This document shows positions 1 to 8,730 of a stretch of DNA of 62,968 bases, piece by piece. The notes under the pieces are model-generated. The model was not told the DNA's origin and did not search any database. It saw nothing but the letters and a program-made list of their open reading frames with translations. Numbering within the stretch: position 1 is the first letter of the stretch; each line of letters starts with the position of its first letter. The position numbers were made by a program, and so were the translations under genes. This DNA is from an uncultured Spirochaetales bacterium (GTDB lineage Bacteria > Spirochaetota > Spirochaetia > Sphaerochaetales > Sphaerochaetaceae): assembly GCA_949285905.1 (NCBI GenBank), contig CASDZV010000034.1:1-62968 (forward strand), in the 5' to 3' direction.

Positions 1-356
1 ACTTCATGTGTCCCGATCCGGGGAAGATGTATTATACTGATCTCAGGGGAAAGGCGGCAGAGGCCAAAGAAGACAAGGAGGAGAGAGAAGCAATGGGACC
101 AATAATGCGTGAGATTTACAACAAGGGCATTGAGACCGGACTGGAGACTGGACGCAAGGAAGGTATTGAAACCGGGCTTGAGACCGGCAGGAAAGAAGGA
201 CTGGAGACCGGACGTAAAGAAGGTGCAGCGGCAAACCGAATGGAGACTGCGTACACGATGCTTGCAGATGGGCAGCTTCCGCTTTCCAAGATTGCTGAGT
301 ATTCAGGTCTTTCGCTAGGAGAGGTCCAGAGCATCCGGAACAGCATGAATCTCTGA
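1..356 (+). CDS. Rpn-family nuclease/transposase-like protein, C-terminal part
   Basis: Partial: the reading frame is open at the left edge, so the N-terminal PD-(D/E)XK nuclease domain lies outside the window. What remains is the tail typical of Rpn/YhgA (PDDEXK_2) proteins: an acidic/basic helix, then tandem copies of GLETGRKEG and GIETGRKEG variants (about residues 40-73), then a short helix-turn-helix-like end (KIAEYSGLSLGEVQSI) seen in many family members. Rpn proteins are DNA endonucleases that promote recombination, and paralogues are common in spirochaetes. The repeats are near-identical at DNA level and could expand or contract. A terminator-like hairpin follows at 401-420. Family assignment rests on the tail alone. 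Confidence 0.7.
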   Translation, partial: FMCPDPGKMYYTDLRGKAAEAKEDKEEREAMGPIMREIYNKGIETGLETGRKEGIETGLETGRKEGLETGRKEGAAANRMETAYTMLADGQLPLSKIAEYSGLSLGEVQSIRNSMNL

Positions 357-400
357 ATGTGGTTGGAGATTTTTAAGAATTCTGTGTAATTGAAGGTCAT

Positions 401-433
401 GGGAGGGAGAATCCCCTCCCACTTTCTATTTTT
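401..433 (+). terminator. Rho-independent terminator after the Rpn-family gene
   Basis: Perfect 7-bp GC stem (401-407 with 414-420, loop AGAATC) followed by a T-rich stretch (ACTTTCTATTTTT). It lies between two convergent genes and abuts the stop of the minus-strand TPR gene, so it may serve both strands. Confidence 0.65.
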
Positions 434-2472
434 CATCGCGTTTCAGGAAATTGATTGTGGAGTTTATCAAGGAACTCTTTTGCTTTTTTCTTATTCCCAA
501 GTGCATCGTTTGTGATGAATAGTACGGACAAGGCTTCTTTTTTGAGATCTCTGTCATCCGAGCTAAGCATATTGTATGCTCTTGTTCCAAGAAGAAGTGA
601 CTCTTTGTTTCTCCCGAGATAATGAAGCTCTTTCGCTGCGAATATCAGTGCGTCGTTAGCCTCTCTGTTCTTCTTGCCATACAGGTCAGAGTAAATAGTG
701 TAACTTTCATGGAACATATTGAAGGCTTCTTCGTTGTTATCGACATTGGAAAGGGCAATTCCCATATTCATAAGCGCTGATGCCAGATTACCTTTTGCAT
801 CTTCACCTGTCTCTTGCCGCCTTCTGTCCACTGCAGTCCTATAACATTCAAGCGATTCATCATAGCGATCCAATGATGATAGCGCTGCAGCATAGTTTTC
901 CAGCATTTTTGTTGCTTCCTGATCAAGATGAGCTTCGTCATAGTAGCTATAAAGTTTTTTCCACAATGCGGAGGCTTCTTCATAATCCTGGTTATGCATG
1001 TCTGCATTTGCAACTACCAGCATTGCGTGCTCATAAAGCTCTTCATAATCGCCGTTGACTCCCGCTTTATTGAATAGATCCAGCGCCTGCTTCATATAGC
1101 GTATAGGACGTTTAGGATTCCGCTGATAGTAAATATCTCCGATTTTTACCATTGCTTCTGCTTTTCTGCCATCAGTGTCAGCACAGTCCAGGGCTTCCTG
1201 CATATATTCCAGTGCGGTATCTACCTCGTCGGGTTTACATAAGCTCTTGAGAGACATAAGACAAGCGAACCGCAGGGCTTTATTTTCATTACAGTCCTCC
1301 ATAAGAGCTTTGATGCACTTTCTGCTGCTTTCTCGTGATAAACCGGCGAAGAGATACAGCATAAAATATTCCATTATCCTGGATTCTGAATCTGGAGCTT
1401 TGCTGAGTATAGCTGGAAAGGCTTCTCTGAAGAGAGCGACAGCTTCTTCCTCTCCCTTTGCACGCTTTACGGCAAGTATCAGAGTACTGGCCGATAATAC
1501 AAAAGTCACAAGCCCAATAGAAGTGTCATACTTCATGAATAAATCATATTGCGCTCTTGCTAATTCAAGAGCACCATCATTGTCATTCATGTTCAGTCTG
1601 ATGGTGATAATCTGTGAGTAGAGGTTGAATTTCTTAGCCAGCGTTTCAGTGGAGTCACCGGTAATGTGCCCCAAAGCATCCATCGCAAATTCCAATGCAG
1701 CCTCGTTTTTTCCAAGAGTACGCAGCTTTGAGATAATCAGAGATTGCATTCTGCCTCTGCTCTCAGAATCTTCTGGAATGAGTGCGCATGCTTCTTTCAG
1801 CGTTTCAATTGTTTTCTCATACTCTTCTGTGCAGCTGTAGACATCGCTGAGAAGCCTGAGAATTGAGACAATCACCGCATTGTCAGCATTGCAAGCCTCT
1901 GCTTTCTTCCTGAGAACTGTCAGCTTCTCGATACGTTCTTGGTTGTCGTAGAGAGAATATGCAAGCTTTCCCTCAGTCATCAGCACTCTCCAGTCATTCT
2001 CACCATAAAGACGGGTGAGAATCTCTGTAGCGGTTTCAAGATGCTTCGTTTCATTGTCATAGTCAACATCGGACAATGCTATATGTGCCAATGCAATAGC
2101 CTTCTTGCAGTCAGAATCCTCTGCTGCCTCCAATGCATGGTTCAGAAGTTCCTTCTCTTCATTTTCACTATCGGTGCAAAGACTTTTGCTGTAAAGAAAA
2201 AAGACCGCAAGCGCAGGATCCAGTGAGGATGCATATGATTCATTGATATCATATGTAAGCTCATCACTAGGAGCATCTGTGTAATTATCAAACCAGTCAC
2301 AGAGACTCGAAACACCGATATATAGTGGCATATCAGTTTTGCCTTTATATGCTTCAGTCTCTGTGTATTCAATCAGAACTCCTGCAGCTTCTTTTCTTCT
2401 TTCGAGAACTGTCTTTCTGATTATCTCTTCCAGATCTGTTTCTATGAATGTCTTATAGTTTCTTTCGGCCAT
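433..2472 (-). CDS. Tetratricopeptide-repeat protein
   Basis: A 679-residue soluble protein built almost entirely of helical repeats. TPR-like units (A-x-x-Y-x-x-A, e.g. YDESLECYRTAVDRRR, NEEAFNMFHESYTIYSDLYG) are clearest from about residue 190 to the end. No signal peptide, transmembrane segment or catalytic motif is visible. The N-terminal ~90 residues are acidic and not obviously TPR. It sits 39 bp downstream of the helicase gene on the same strand, so the two may be co-transcribed. TPR scaffolds often accompany nucleases or helicases in defence loci, but no specific system is recognised here. Function unknown; the repeat assignment is secure. Confidence 0.75.
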   Translation of the reverse strand: MAERNYKTFIETDLEEIIRKTVLERRKEAAGVLIEYTETEAYKGKTDMPLYIGVSSLCDWFDNYTDAPSDELTYDINESYASSLDPALAVFFLYSKSLCTDSENEEKELLNHALEAAEDSDCKKAIALAHIALSDVDYDNETKHLETATEILTRLYGENDWRVLMTEGKLAYSLYDNQERIEKLTVLRKKAEACNADNAVIVSILRLLSDVYSCTEEYEKTIETLKEACALIPEDSESRGRMQSLIISKLRTLGKNEAALEFAMDALGHITGDSTETLAKKFNLYSQIITIRLNMNDNDGALELARAQYDLFMKYDTSIGLVTFVLSASTLILAVKRAKGEEEAVALFREAFPAILSKAPDSESRIMEYFMLYLFAGLSRESSRKCIKALMEDCNENKALRFACLMSLKSLCKPDEVDTALEYMQEALDCADTDGRKAEAMVKIGDIYYQRNPKRPIRYMKQALDLFNKAGVNGDYEELYEHAMLVVANADMHNQDYEEASALWKKLYSYYDEAHLDQEATKMLENYAAALSSLDRYDESLECYRTAVDRRRQETGEDAKGNLASALMNMGIALSNVDNNEEAFNMFHESYTIYSDLYGKKNREANDALIFAAKELHYLGRNKESLLLGTRAYNMLSSDDRDLKKEALSVLFITNDALGNKKKAKEFLDKLHNQFPETR

Positions 2473-2511
2473 ATATGTATTCTAGCAAAAATCGGGCTGA
2501 AGAGCGCAGTA

Positions 2512-5481
2512 TCAAAGCGAAGAAATAAGATAATCATATATGTCTCTGCGTACAGGTGTCTCCAGAGAATATGTGATCTCAAAAGCAGCTTTGTCACCTA
2601 CAACAACAGGTTCCGGTTCTCCTGTTGCCTGTATTTCTCCAAGAAAATAGAATTCTTTGCTCCCTTTGTCGTCTTTGTTCTTTCTGACAAAGAGGTAGAT
2701 CCTATTATTTATATCTTTTTCAGTTCGCTTGTAGATGTGATCAGCATCCAAAGAGTTTGAGTATCTTGGTTTCTTTGAGAGCGCGATCAGCAGGGAAGGG
2801 GAAATGAAACGATCTTCATATTTTATAGCATCTGGATCCTTTTCGTAGTTTATGAATACAGGAAGGGTCCTGGTGCGGACATCGTATTTGTATCCACCAA
2901 TATTCAATGCTGTCTGATTCTGCTTCCAGCATAATAGACGGCATACATCTTCATATGTGTACTTCTCAAAAAGGACAAACGGTGTATCTCTGTATGTATT
3001 GCTGTATTTTGTCTCATGCTTGTAAAGCCCGTCCTTGACAATCTCCCTCAGCTCGTTCTTGAATGTTTCATTTTCCAGCATGTACATGAAGGTATCAGTG
3101 ACAGTGCCGGTAACTTTGTCGATGATGCTGCAGTTTCTGAATTTCTTATTTTGATCATTGGATTTTGCAAATGCCGTTGATAGATTGTCTTTCACTGATT
3201 CTGCAAGAAAAGTGTTCTTTTCTGTGTATGCTGATTTCTTTTCTGCGGCAATCTTGCCATAGTCCAGTACGTCCTGCAGAAATTGAAGCTCCTCCGCTCT
3301 CTTTCCTGATGAGAAGCTTCTTGAAATATATACAAGCATTTCCTTCTCGTTTTCCGGCAGTCTTGGAATGTTCTCCTCTTCTTTCTGCAGGAAGTTGCTG
3401 TATGACCCGAAGGCATCAACATAGCGCTGGATATCTATGTTCCCGTCTTCCCTGAAGTCGGAGATAGTCGGAATTCTTCCGATTTTGTTTTTCAGCAATC
3501 TATATTGTTCTTTGAGAAAATTCTTGTCTGAGAAATTAGCTTCATCGATCTTGCGGTATATCAGATCGCGGGCAACTGGATCGAAATTTATCGTCGAACA
3601 GCCAGGGATAATATGACTTCCTTCGAATGTGTCACGGCGAAGATTATCTTTTACGTAAGAGCTGTCTCCTGTAAGTGCAATCGGTATAAGATAGTTGTTC
3701 TTATAGTTCGCAATGAAATCAAGGATAACAACGAAGTCTTTGCCCGGAGCTTTCCTCAGTCCTCTTCCAAGCTGCTGTGTGAATACTATAGCTGATTGGG
3801 TGGGTCGGAGCATTATAATCTGATTCACTTCCGGGATATCTACACCTTCGTTGAAGACATCGACGGAAAGAATATAATCTAGCTCATTCCCATCCTTTTC
3901 ATCTTGCTGGAGTCTGTCTGTGAATTCGATTCTTTTCTCTGGAGATGTTTCTCCTGAAATCGCGACAGTCTTGAAACCTTTGTTATTCATGATAGCGGAA
4001 AGCTCTGCAGCCTCAGCATTCCGATGGCAGAAGATCAAACCTTTCACACGCTCTCCAGAATATCCATAGAATGCCGCTTTCTCTATAATTCTGTTTACTC
4101 TCTCCTCTGAGACAAGATCTGAGAACCTATATTCATCTGATAACTGCTCTCCATCCACTTCAATGTCATGTATGCCGAAATAGTGGAATGGGCATAGCAG
4201 GTCATTTGCCATAGCTTCTCTCAGCCTGATATCGCAAGCAATTGAGTAATCGAATAGCGCATAGATGTTGTATCCGTCAGTTCTGTCAGGTGTGGCAGAC
4301 ATCCCAAGAAGAAAATCCGGATTGAAGTAATTCAGTATCTTCTGATATGATCCAGCTCCTGCCCTGTGAACTTCATCAATAACGATGTAGTCAAAATAGT
4401 CAGACGGAAAGGAACTGTACATCGATTCTTTCGACATTGTTGCTACAGTTGCAAATGTATATTTCTTGCCAAAGTCTTTTTGCTGGCCCGTAATGAATCC
4501 GATATCTTTCCGGATACTGCTTCCCAGAATCTTTTCGAAGCTTTCAGCAGCACTCCTGAGTATTTGATCCCTGTGGACAAGAAAGAGCAAGTGACGTGGA
4601 TTATATGCTTTTACATCAAAGCAGCAGAGGAATGTCTTTCCAGTTCCTGTTGCTGCAATGATCAGTGCTTTTCGAAGTCCTTGTGCTCTGATGGCAGAAA
4701 GTGCTTTCGTAGCTTCTTCCTGCATGGCATTTGGCTTTGTTGTATATGTCTCAATATGGCTTTCCTGCAGTTCAAGAGCTTTTTTCTGTGCCGCATGATA
4801 TGTTTTGTAACGTTTGCGATAGAGACAGAGCCATTCATTTGTAAGTGGTTCTGCTTTCTCCCACAACACTCTGAATGCTTCATCAAAATCCTCAGCATAA
4901 TGACCGCTGTTGAGAGACGTCACAACGACGTTCCATTCCCTGTTTGTCTTTAGTGCGGTCTGTGTGAGATTCGAACTCCCTATGATAATTGTTTTCTTCT
5001 CGCCTTCAGCAAACGCATAACCCTTGGTGTGGAATCCCTCTCCTGTGACAACCTTTGTTTCGATATTACCGCTGAGCGACAGCAATCTCGCCAGTGCATC
5101 AGGCTCGCTGAAAGTCAGATAATCTGTCGTGATAATCTTTCCATGCACTCCTCTATCGATAGCTTCTGAGAGAGGTTGCAGTATCGCTTCGAGACCGCTC
5201 TGGCTGATGAAAGCAACAGAGAATGCAAAGCTTTCGCAAGTTCTGAGATGTTTTCCAAGCATCTCGCCAAGGAACATTTCACGTTCTGTGTTGTCAATGA
5301 TTACAGGTCGCAGTTCTTTGTTGCTGTATTCTTTGCTGTCAACAAAAGCCGTTGATGCAGCTCCTCTGATTTCCTCAGCCAGATTGTTCATATTGTCCAG
5401 GATAGCAGCAAAAAGTTTTGATTGCAGCAGAAATATGCGTCCTTCATTATGATAGACTCTCCCCTCTGGAGTTTTTTGCAT
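2512..5481 (-). CDS. PLD-domain DEAD/DEAH helicase with C-terminal DUF3427
   Basis: A 989-residue superfamily II enzyme. Order: an N-terminal phospholipase-D-like module (~residues 70-215, with FHTKGYAF then IIIGSSNLTQ, one HxK half-motif); helicase core with Walker A AATGTGKT (~280), DEVHRAG as DEAH-type motif II (~370), SATPDR as motif III and QQLGRGLRKAPG as motif VI (~565); and a C-terminal DUF3427-like region. Proteins of this build are predicted DNA helicase/translocases associated with restriction and mobile accessory loci. The start at 5481 has no clear ribosome site; an internal ATG at about 5391 is equally plausible because the conserved region begins after it. Divergent from the lipoprotein gene with only 38 bp between. 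Confidence 0.85.
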   Translation of the reverse strand: MQKTPEGRVYHNEGRIFLLQSKLFAAILDNMNNLAEEIRGAASTAFVDSKEYSNKELRPVIIDNTEREMFLGEMLGKHLRTCESFAFSVAFISQSGLEAILQPLSEAIDRGVHGKIITTDYLTFSEPDALARLLSLSGNIETKVVTGEGFHTKGYAFAEGEKKTIIIGSSNLTQTALKTNREWNVVVTSLNSGHYAEDFDEAFRVLWEKAEPLTNEWLCLYRKRYKTYHAAQKKALELQESHIETYTTKPNAMQEEATKALSAIRAQGLRKALIIAATGTGKTFLCCFDVKAYNPRHLLFLVHRDQILRSAAESFEKILGSSIRKDIGFITGQQKDFGKKYTFATVATMSKESMYSSFPSDYFDYIVIDEVHRAGAGSYQKILNYFNPDFLLGMSATPDRTDGYNIYALFDYSIACDIRLREAMANDLLCPFHYFGIHDIEVDGEQLSDEYRFSDLVSEERVNRIIEKAAFYGYSGERVKGLIFCHRNAEAAELSAIMNNKGFKTVAISGETSPEKRIEFTDRLQQDEKDGNELDYILSVDVFNEGVDIPEVNQIIMLRPTQSAIVFTQQLGRGLRKAPGKDFVVILDFIANYKNNYLIPIALTGDSSYVKDNLRRDTFEGSHIIPGCSTINFDPVARDLIYRKIDEANFSDKNFLKEQYRLLKNKIGRIPTISDFREDGNIDIQRYVDAFGSYSNFLQKEEENIPRLPENEKEMLVYISRSFSSGKRAEELQFLQDVLDYGKIAAEKKSAYTEKNTFLAESVKDNLSTAFAKSNDQNKKFRNCSIIDKVTGTVTDTFMYMLENETFKNELREIVKDGLYKHETKYSNTYRDTPFVLFEKYTYEDVCRLLCWKQNQTALNIGGYKYDVRTRTLPVFINYEKDPDAIKYEDRFISPSLLIALSKKPRYSNSLDADHIYKRTEKDINNRIYLFVRKNKDDKGSKEFYFLGEIQATGEPEPVVVGDKAAFEITYSLETPVRRDIYDYLISSL

Positions 5482-5519
5482 CAGTGTGAAGCTTCGGATA
5501 AATAAGGTTCGGAGGTAGT

Positions 5520-5855
5520 ATGAAACAGTCGTTTGTTCTTTGTGCAGTATTGTTCCTTTTTGCTTCGTGCGATGTGTCCAGTGTATTCGATGAGCTTCCA
5601 GACAAGCTCTTCCCGGAGAAGGATGGGAAGGTTGAGTATACGCTTCAGGATGGAAATTCCTCGCTGTACTTCGGTTTCCCTGTAGAGACAGTGGAGTATG
5701 AGAACAGTATTTTAGCAGCGGGAGGCGTTGAATATAATCTTGCAGACAGCAACAGCATCATGCTGATGGGAGGTTTCGCAACTGTAATTGTCTCTGGAAA
5801 CTGTATAACCCTGTCTATTTCTGGACAGGACCCGATTTTGTACGTTTCTCTGTGA
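5520..5855 (+). CDS. Small putative lipoprotein
   Basis: 111 residues with a type II signal peptide: MKQ, a hydrophobic stretch, then the lipobox-like LFASC with the modifiable cysteine at residue 17. The mature part is acidic and probably beta-rich, with no recognised domain. A ribosome site (GGAGG) lies 4-8 bases before the ATG. The last 41 bp overlap the 3' end of the convergent vsr gene, so one of the two may have been placed here recently. Exported, membrane-anchored protein of unknown role. Confidence 0.65.
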   Translation: MKQSFVLCAVLFLFASCDVSSVFDELPDKLFPEKDGKVEYTLQDGNSSLYFGFPVETVEYENSILAAGGVEYNLADSNSIMLMGGFATVIVSGNCITLSISGQDPILYVSL

Positions 5856-6246
5856 TGAGGCGGATTATCATATCGGCTATATCAGGAAGATCATTCCGTA
5901 TCTCGTGTTCCCACACCCTGATCACCATCCATCCCATACTCCGGAGCACATGGTTTACCTCAGTGTCCTTCTCTATGTTTCTCTCGATTTTAGGTATCCA
6001 GTATTCCCTGTTTGTTTTGATGCTATCCTTGCGTTTTTCCCAGTCATAGCCATGCCAGAAATCACCATCGCAGAATATTGCGACTTTGTACTTGCTGACA
6101 GAGATATCTGGGTGTCCGTATACTTTCGCGCTGTTTTTCCGGAAGCGTAGTCCTCTATGCCAGAGCGCTCTGGAAAGAAGCCCTTCGATTGAGGTGTTCT
6201 TTCCTTTGATCCGTGACATATTGTAGCTGCGCTTGCTGTCTGTCAA
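5815..6246 (-). CDS. vsr: Very short patch repair endonuclease (Vsr)
   Basis: 143 residues, the usual Vsr length. Vsr nicks beside T:G mismatches made when 5-methylcytosine deaminates and starts short-patch repair. Visible family features: the N-terminal RSYNMSRIKGKNTSIE segment, then GHPDISVSKYKVAIFCDGDFW with the catalytic aspartate in HPDI, the HGYDW loop, and the C-terminal GWMVIRVWEHEI. The cysteines and one histidine that bind structural zinc in E. coli Vsr are not clearly conserved. Its start overlaps the stop of the upstream esterase by 4 bp, so translation is probably coupled. No cytosine methyltransferase is present in the window, which is unusual for vsr. Confidence 0.9.
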   Translation of the reverse strand: MTDSKRSYNMSRIKGKNTSIEGLLSRALWHRGLRFRKNSAKVYGHPDISVSKYKVAIFCDGDFWHGYDWEKRKDSIKTNREYWIPKIERNIEKDTEVNHVLRSMGWMVIRVWEHEIRNDLPDIADMIIRLITEKRTKSGPVQK

Positions 6247-7259
6247 AACTTCTGCTTCTGCCTCTTCAGCTCACGCTCAGTGATGAGCTGTACATTCTCT
6301 ACAGGGCGACCTGCAATAAACTGTCTTGCAGCACATTCTCCCTGAAGGCGTCCTGGCGCATCCTTGTATGGCATGAAGCCGTGATAAGCACCTTTTGCCA
6401 TCAATGCATTTGCTTTTGTTCCTGCTTCGTTGAGAGCATCTGCATAGAGTTTCCCATCATCTGCCAGAGGGTCGAGCTCAGATGTGATTATCAGAGCAGG
6501 GGGAAGCCTGGAAAGATCTGTAGCAAGAAGCGGCGAGAACATCGGTGAGAGTATGTCCTTGGGTTCTCTTGCATAGTTCTTGACATAGAATGATAGCATC
6601 TTCTCATTCAGCATCGGGCTGTCTTTGTATTCTATCATCGACTGCGTTCTGAGACGGCAGTCAGTGATAGGGTAGAAGAGAATCTGTCCAGCAAGCTGGG
6701 GGCCTTTCCTGTCACGTGCGAGCATGGCAGTTACAGCAGCCAGATTCCCCCCAGCGCTGTCACCTGCAATGAAGATTCTGTCTGGATCCACTTTCCAGTA
6801 TTTAGCGCCTTCCGCCGCCCACAGCAGCGCATCGTAACAGTCTTCAACAGCTGTTGGGAATTTTGCCTGTGGCGCAAGTCTGTAGTCTATGAGGAGAATT
6901 GCTGATTCAGTCACTTCTGAAAGGTGCTTGAGGAATATCGTATAGAACTCCATATTCCCGAACACCCATCCTCCGCCATGACAGAAAATCGTGAGCGGTA
7001 TAAGTCCTGTCAGCGCGGAGAGTCTTGGATCTGAGAAGTAGTATCCTGTGACAGCACCGCCGGTGATTGGTATTACAAATGTGGAAACAGTCGTTTTGTC
7101 AGAATGGCATAGGACCCTTCTGGCGTCACGACGCGATATATTCATTTTATTTATATTATTAATCAGGTCATCGCTGAGAGAGTCAGGATCTCTCGCCTGA
7201 AAGCGGCTGGAGAGATTTACAACTCGTCTCATTCTGCCTGTAAGTTTATATTCCGGCAT
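6243..7259 (-). CDS. Alpha/beta hydrolase, hormone-sensitive-lipase-like esterase
   Basis: 338-residue cytoplasmic esterase of the HSL (bacterial family IV) type. The oxyanion-hole motif HGGGWVFGN (~residues 98-106), nucleophile elbow GDSAGGNLA (~172), acid region ELDPLADDGKLYAD (~278) and catalytic histidine in YHGFMPY (~307) form a complete Ser-Asp-His set. Such enzymes hydrolyse short acyl esters or xenobiotic/carbohydrate esters; the true substrate cannot be read from sequence. No signal peptide. It heads a two-gene unit with vsr (4-bp overlap) and follows the MATE gene by about 50 bp on the same strand, so MATE-esterase-vsr may be one transcript. Confidence 0.85.
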   Translation of the reverse strand: MPEYKLTGRMRRVVNLSSRFQARDPDSLSDDLINNINKMNISRRDARRVLCHSDKTTVSTFVIPITGGAVTGYYFSDPRLSALTGLIPLTIFCHGGGWVFGNMEFYTIFLKHLSEVTESAILLIDYRLAPQAKFPTAVEDCYDALLWAAEGAKYWKVDPDRIFIAGDSAGGNLAAVTAMLARDRKGPQLAGQILFYPITDCRLRTQSMIEYKDSPMLNEKMLSFYVKNYAREPKDILSPMFSPLLATDLSRLPPALIITSELDPLADDGKLYADALNEAGTKANALMAKGAYHGFMPYKDAPGRLQGECAARQFIAGRPVENVQLITERELKRQKQKF

Positions 7260-7311
7260 AACACAATCGTATAAGTATCACATGAAGCGTGCAAGCAAAA
7301 TGACCCCTCTG

Positions 7312-8670
7312 CTAAGCTTTTGGGGCTCCTTTTCTTAGAATTGCGGGCAGTGATGTGATGAAAACGATGAATGTCGCCGTTGCGGAAGTCGCATCGGAGA
7401 TAGTCTCAGCAAGGAATACTCCTTTGACGCCCAGGGCAGTTGAAGAGAGTATGTAGACAAGCGGAATGAGGAGAATAAGCTTGCGGAATATTGCCATGCA
7501 CAGTGATTTCTTGGCTTGCCCCAGCCCGATGAATGTCTGCTGTGAACAGCTCTGGAGACCGAAGATTGCCATGCCTGTAATGAAGTATTTCATATATGGC
7601 ACGGCATATTCTATAAGGCTCTGATCTGCTGTGAAGAGACTGATGACAAGAGCTGGGAAGATATTGCACAGGCATGATGTGATAAAACAGTATGCGAACT
7701 CGACAATAAGCGAGAAGCGGTAGATTCCTTTCACCCTGTCATCAAGAGCGGCCCCGAAGTTGTAGCTTATAAGCGGTGTCACTGCCTGATTCATGCCAGT
7801 GACCGGCATGTTGATGAAAGTGAGGATGGAGGAGAAGATTGTCATTGTCCCGACTGCCATATCGCCGCCGAGGAGCTGCAGGCGAGAGTTGAATACGACA
7901 TTGATGGCGGCTTCAGTTGCGCTCATGATGAATGGCGAGACTCCGAGCGCGAGTATCGGGAAAAGGACTTTCCTGTTTATTTCAGGCTTTCTGATGTTCA
8001 GTCTGATAATACTGTGTCTGCTGGAAAGAAATGAAACAACGTATATGCCGGAGACTGCCTGGCTTATCACTGTTGCGATAGCAGCTCCCGCAGCTCCCAT
8101 CTCAAACACGAATATGAACAGAGGGTCAAGAATGATATTCAGCGCAGCTCCTATGATGACTGTGAGCATGCTCATCGTTGTCTTGCCCTGTGCGGAAATA
8201 AATGGATTGAGACCTAGTGTGAGCTGAACAAACGGAGTCCCGATAAGATAGATTGAGAGGTATGCATTGGCATGTATGAATGTCTTTTCAGAGGCTCCGA
8301 ACGCATATATAAGAGGTGTCTTGAGTGCATAGAAAATGACCATCAGAATAGCTGAGAGCGCTACAAGTGATGTAGCTGAGACTGTCAGAATCTGGTCAGC
8401 TTTCCTGTTTTCTTTCTGCCCCAGCCGGATCGCAGCCAGAGGTCCTCCTCCGCTTCCAATGAGATTCGAGAATGCTGTTATTAACAGAATGACAGGATAT
8501 GTAACACCAACACCAGTAAGCACTTCTGCTCCAGCACCTTCCAGATGCCCAAGGTATATACGGTCAACGATGTTGTAAAGGCCATTTACAAGCTGTGCAA
8601 TGATTAATGGAAATGCCATTTTCAGCACAAGCGGCGGTATACGCTTGGTGCCTAGTTCATTCTGATCCAT
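7312..8670 (-). CDS. MATE family efflux transporter (first of three)
   Basis: 452 residues, about 12 transmembrane helices, the normal size for MATE. Typical landmarks are the N-terminal PLVLKMAFPLIIAQLVNGLY, the mid-protein LDPLFIFVFEMGAAGAAIAT signature and GMNQAVTPLISYNFGA at the start of the second six-helix half. MATE pumps export cationic drugs, dyes or metabolites in exchange for Na+ or H+. It is transcribed away from the acyltransferase gene. Two other MATE genes occur in the window (24969-26339 and 35257-36594); the three differ enough to be separate paralogues rather than recent duplicates. Substrate unknown. Confidence 0.9.
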   Translation of the reverse strand: MDQNELGTKRIPPLVLKMAFPLIIAQLVNGLYNIVDRIYLGHLEGAGAEVLTGVGVTYPVILLITAFSNLIGSGGGPLAAIRLGQKENRKADQILTVSATSLVALSAILMVIFYALKTPLIYAFGASEKTFIHANAYLSIYLIGTPFVQLTLGLNPFISAQGKTTMSMLTVIIGAALNIILDPLFIFVFEMGAAGAAIATVISQAVSGIYVVSFLSSRHSIIRLNIRKPEINRKVLFPILALGVSPFIMSATEAAINVVFNSRLQLLGGDMAVGTMTIFSSILTFINMPVTGMNQAVTPLISYNFGAALDDRVKGIYRFSLIVEFAYCFITSCLCNIFPALVISLFTADQSLIEYAVPYMKYFITGMAIFGLQSCSQQTFIGLGQAKKSLCMAIFRKLILLIPLVYILSSTALGVKGVFLAETISDATSATATFIVFITSLPAILRKGAPKA

Positions 8671-8730
8671 GAAGCCCTCTTTTGATCGATTATATTCCTA
8701 TGTGGACTTTGTGTGTAGAAGAGTACTAAA

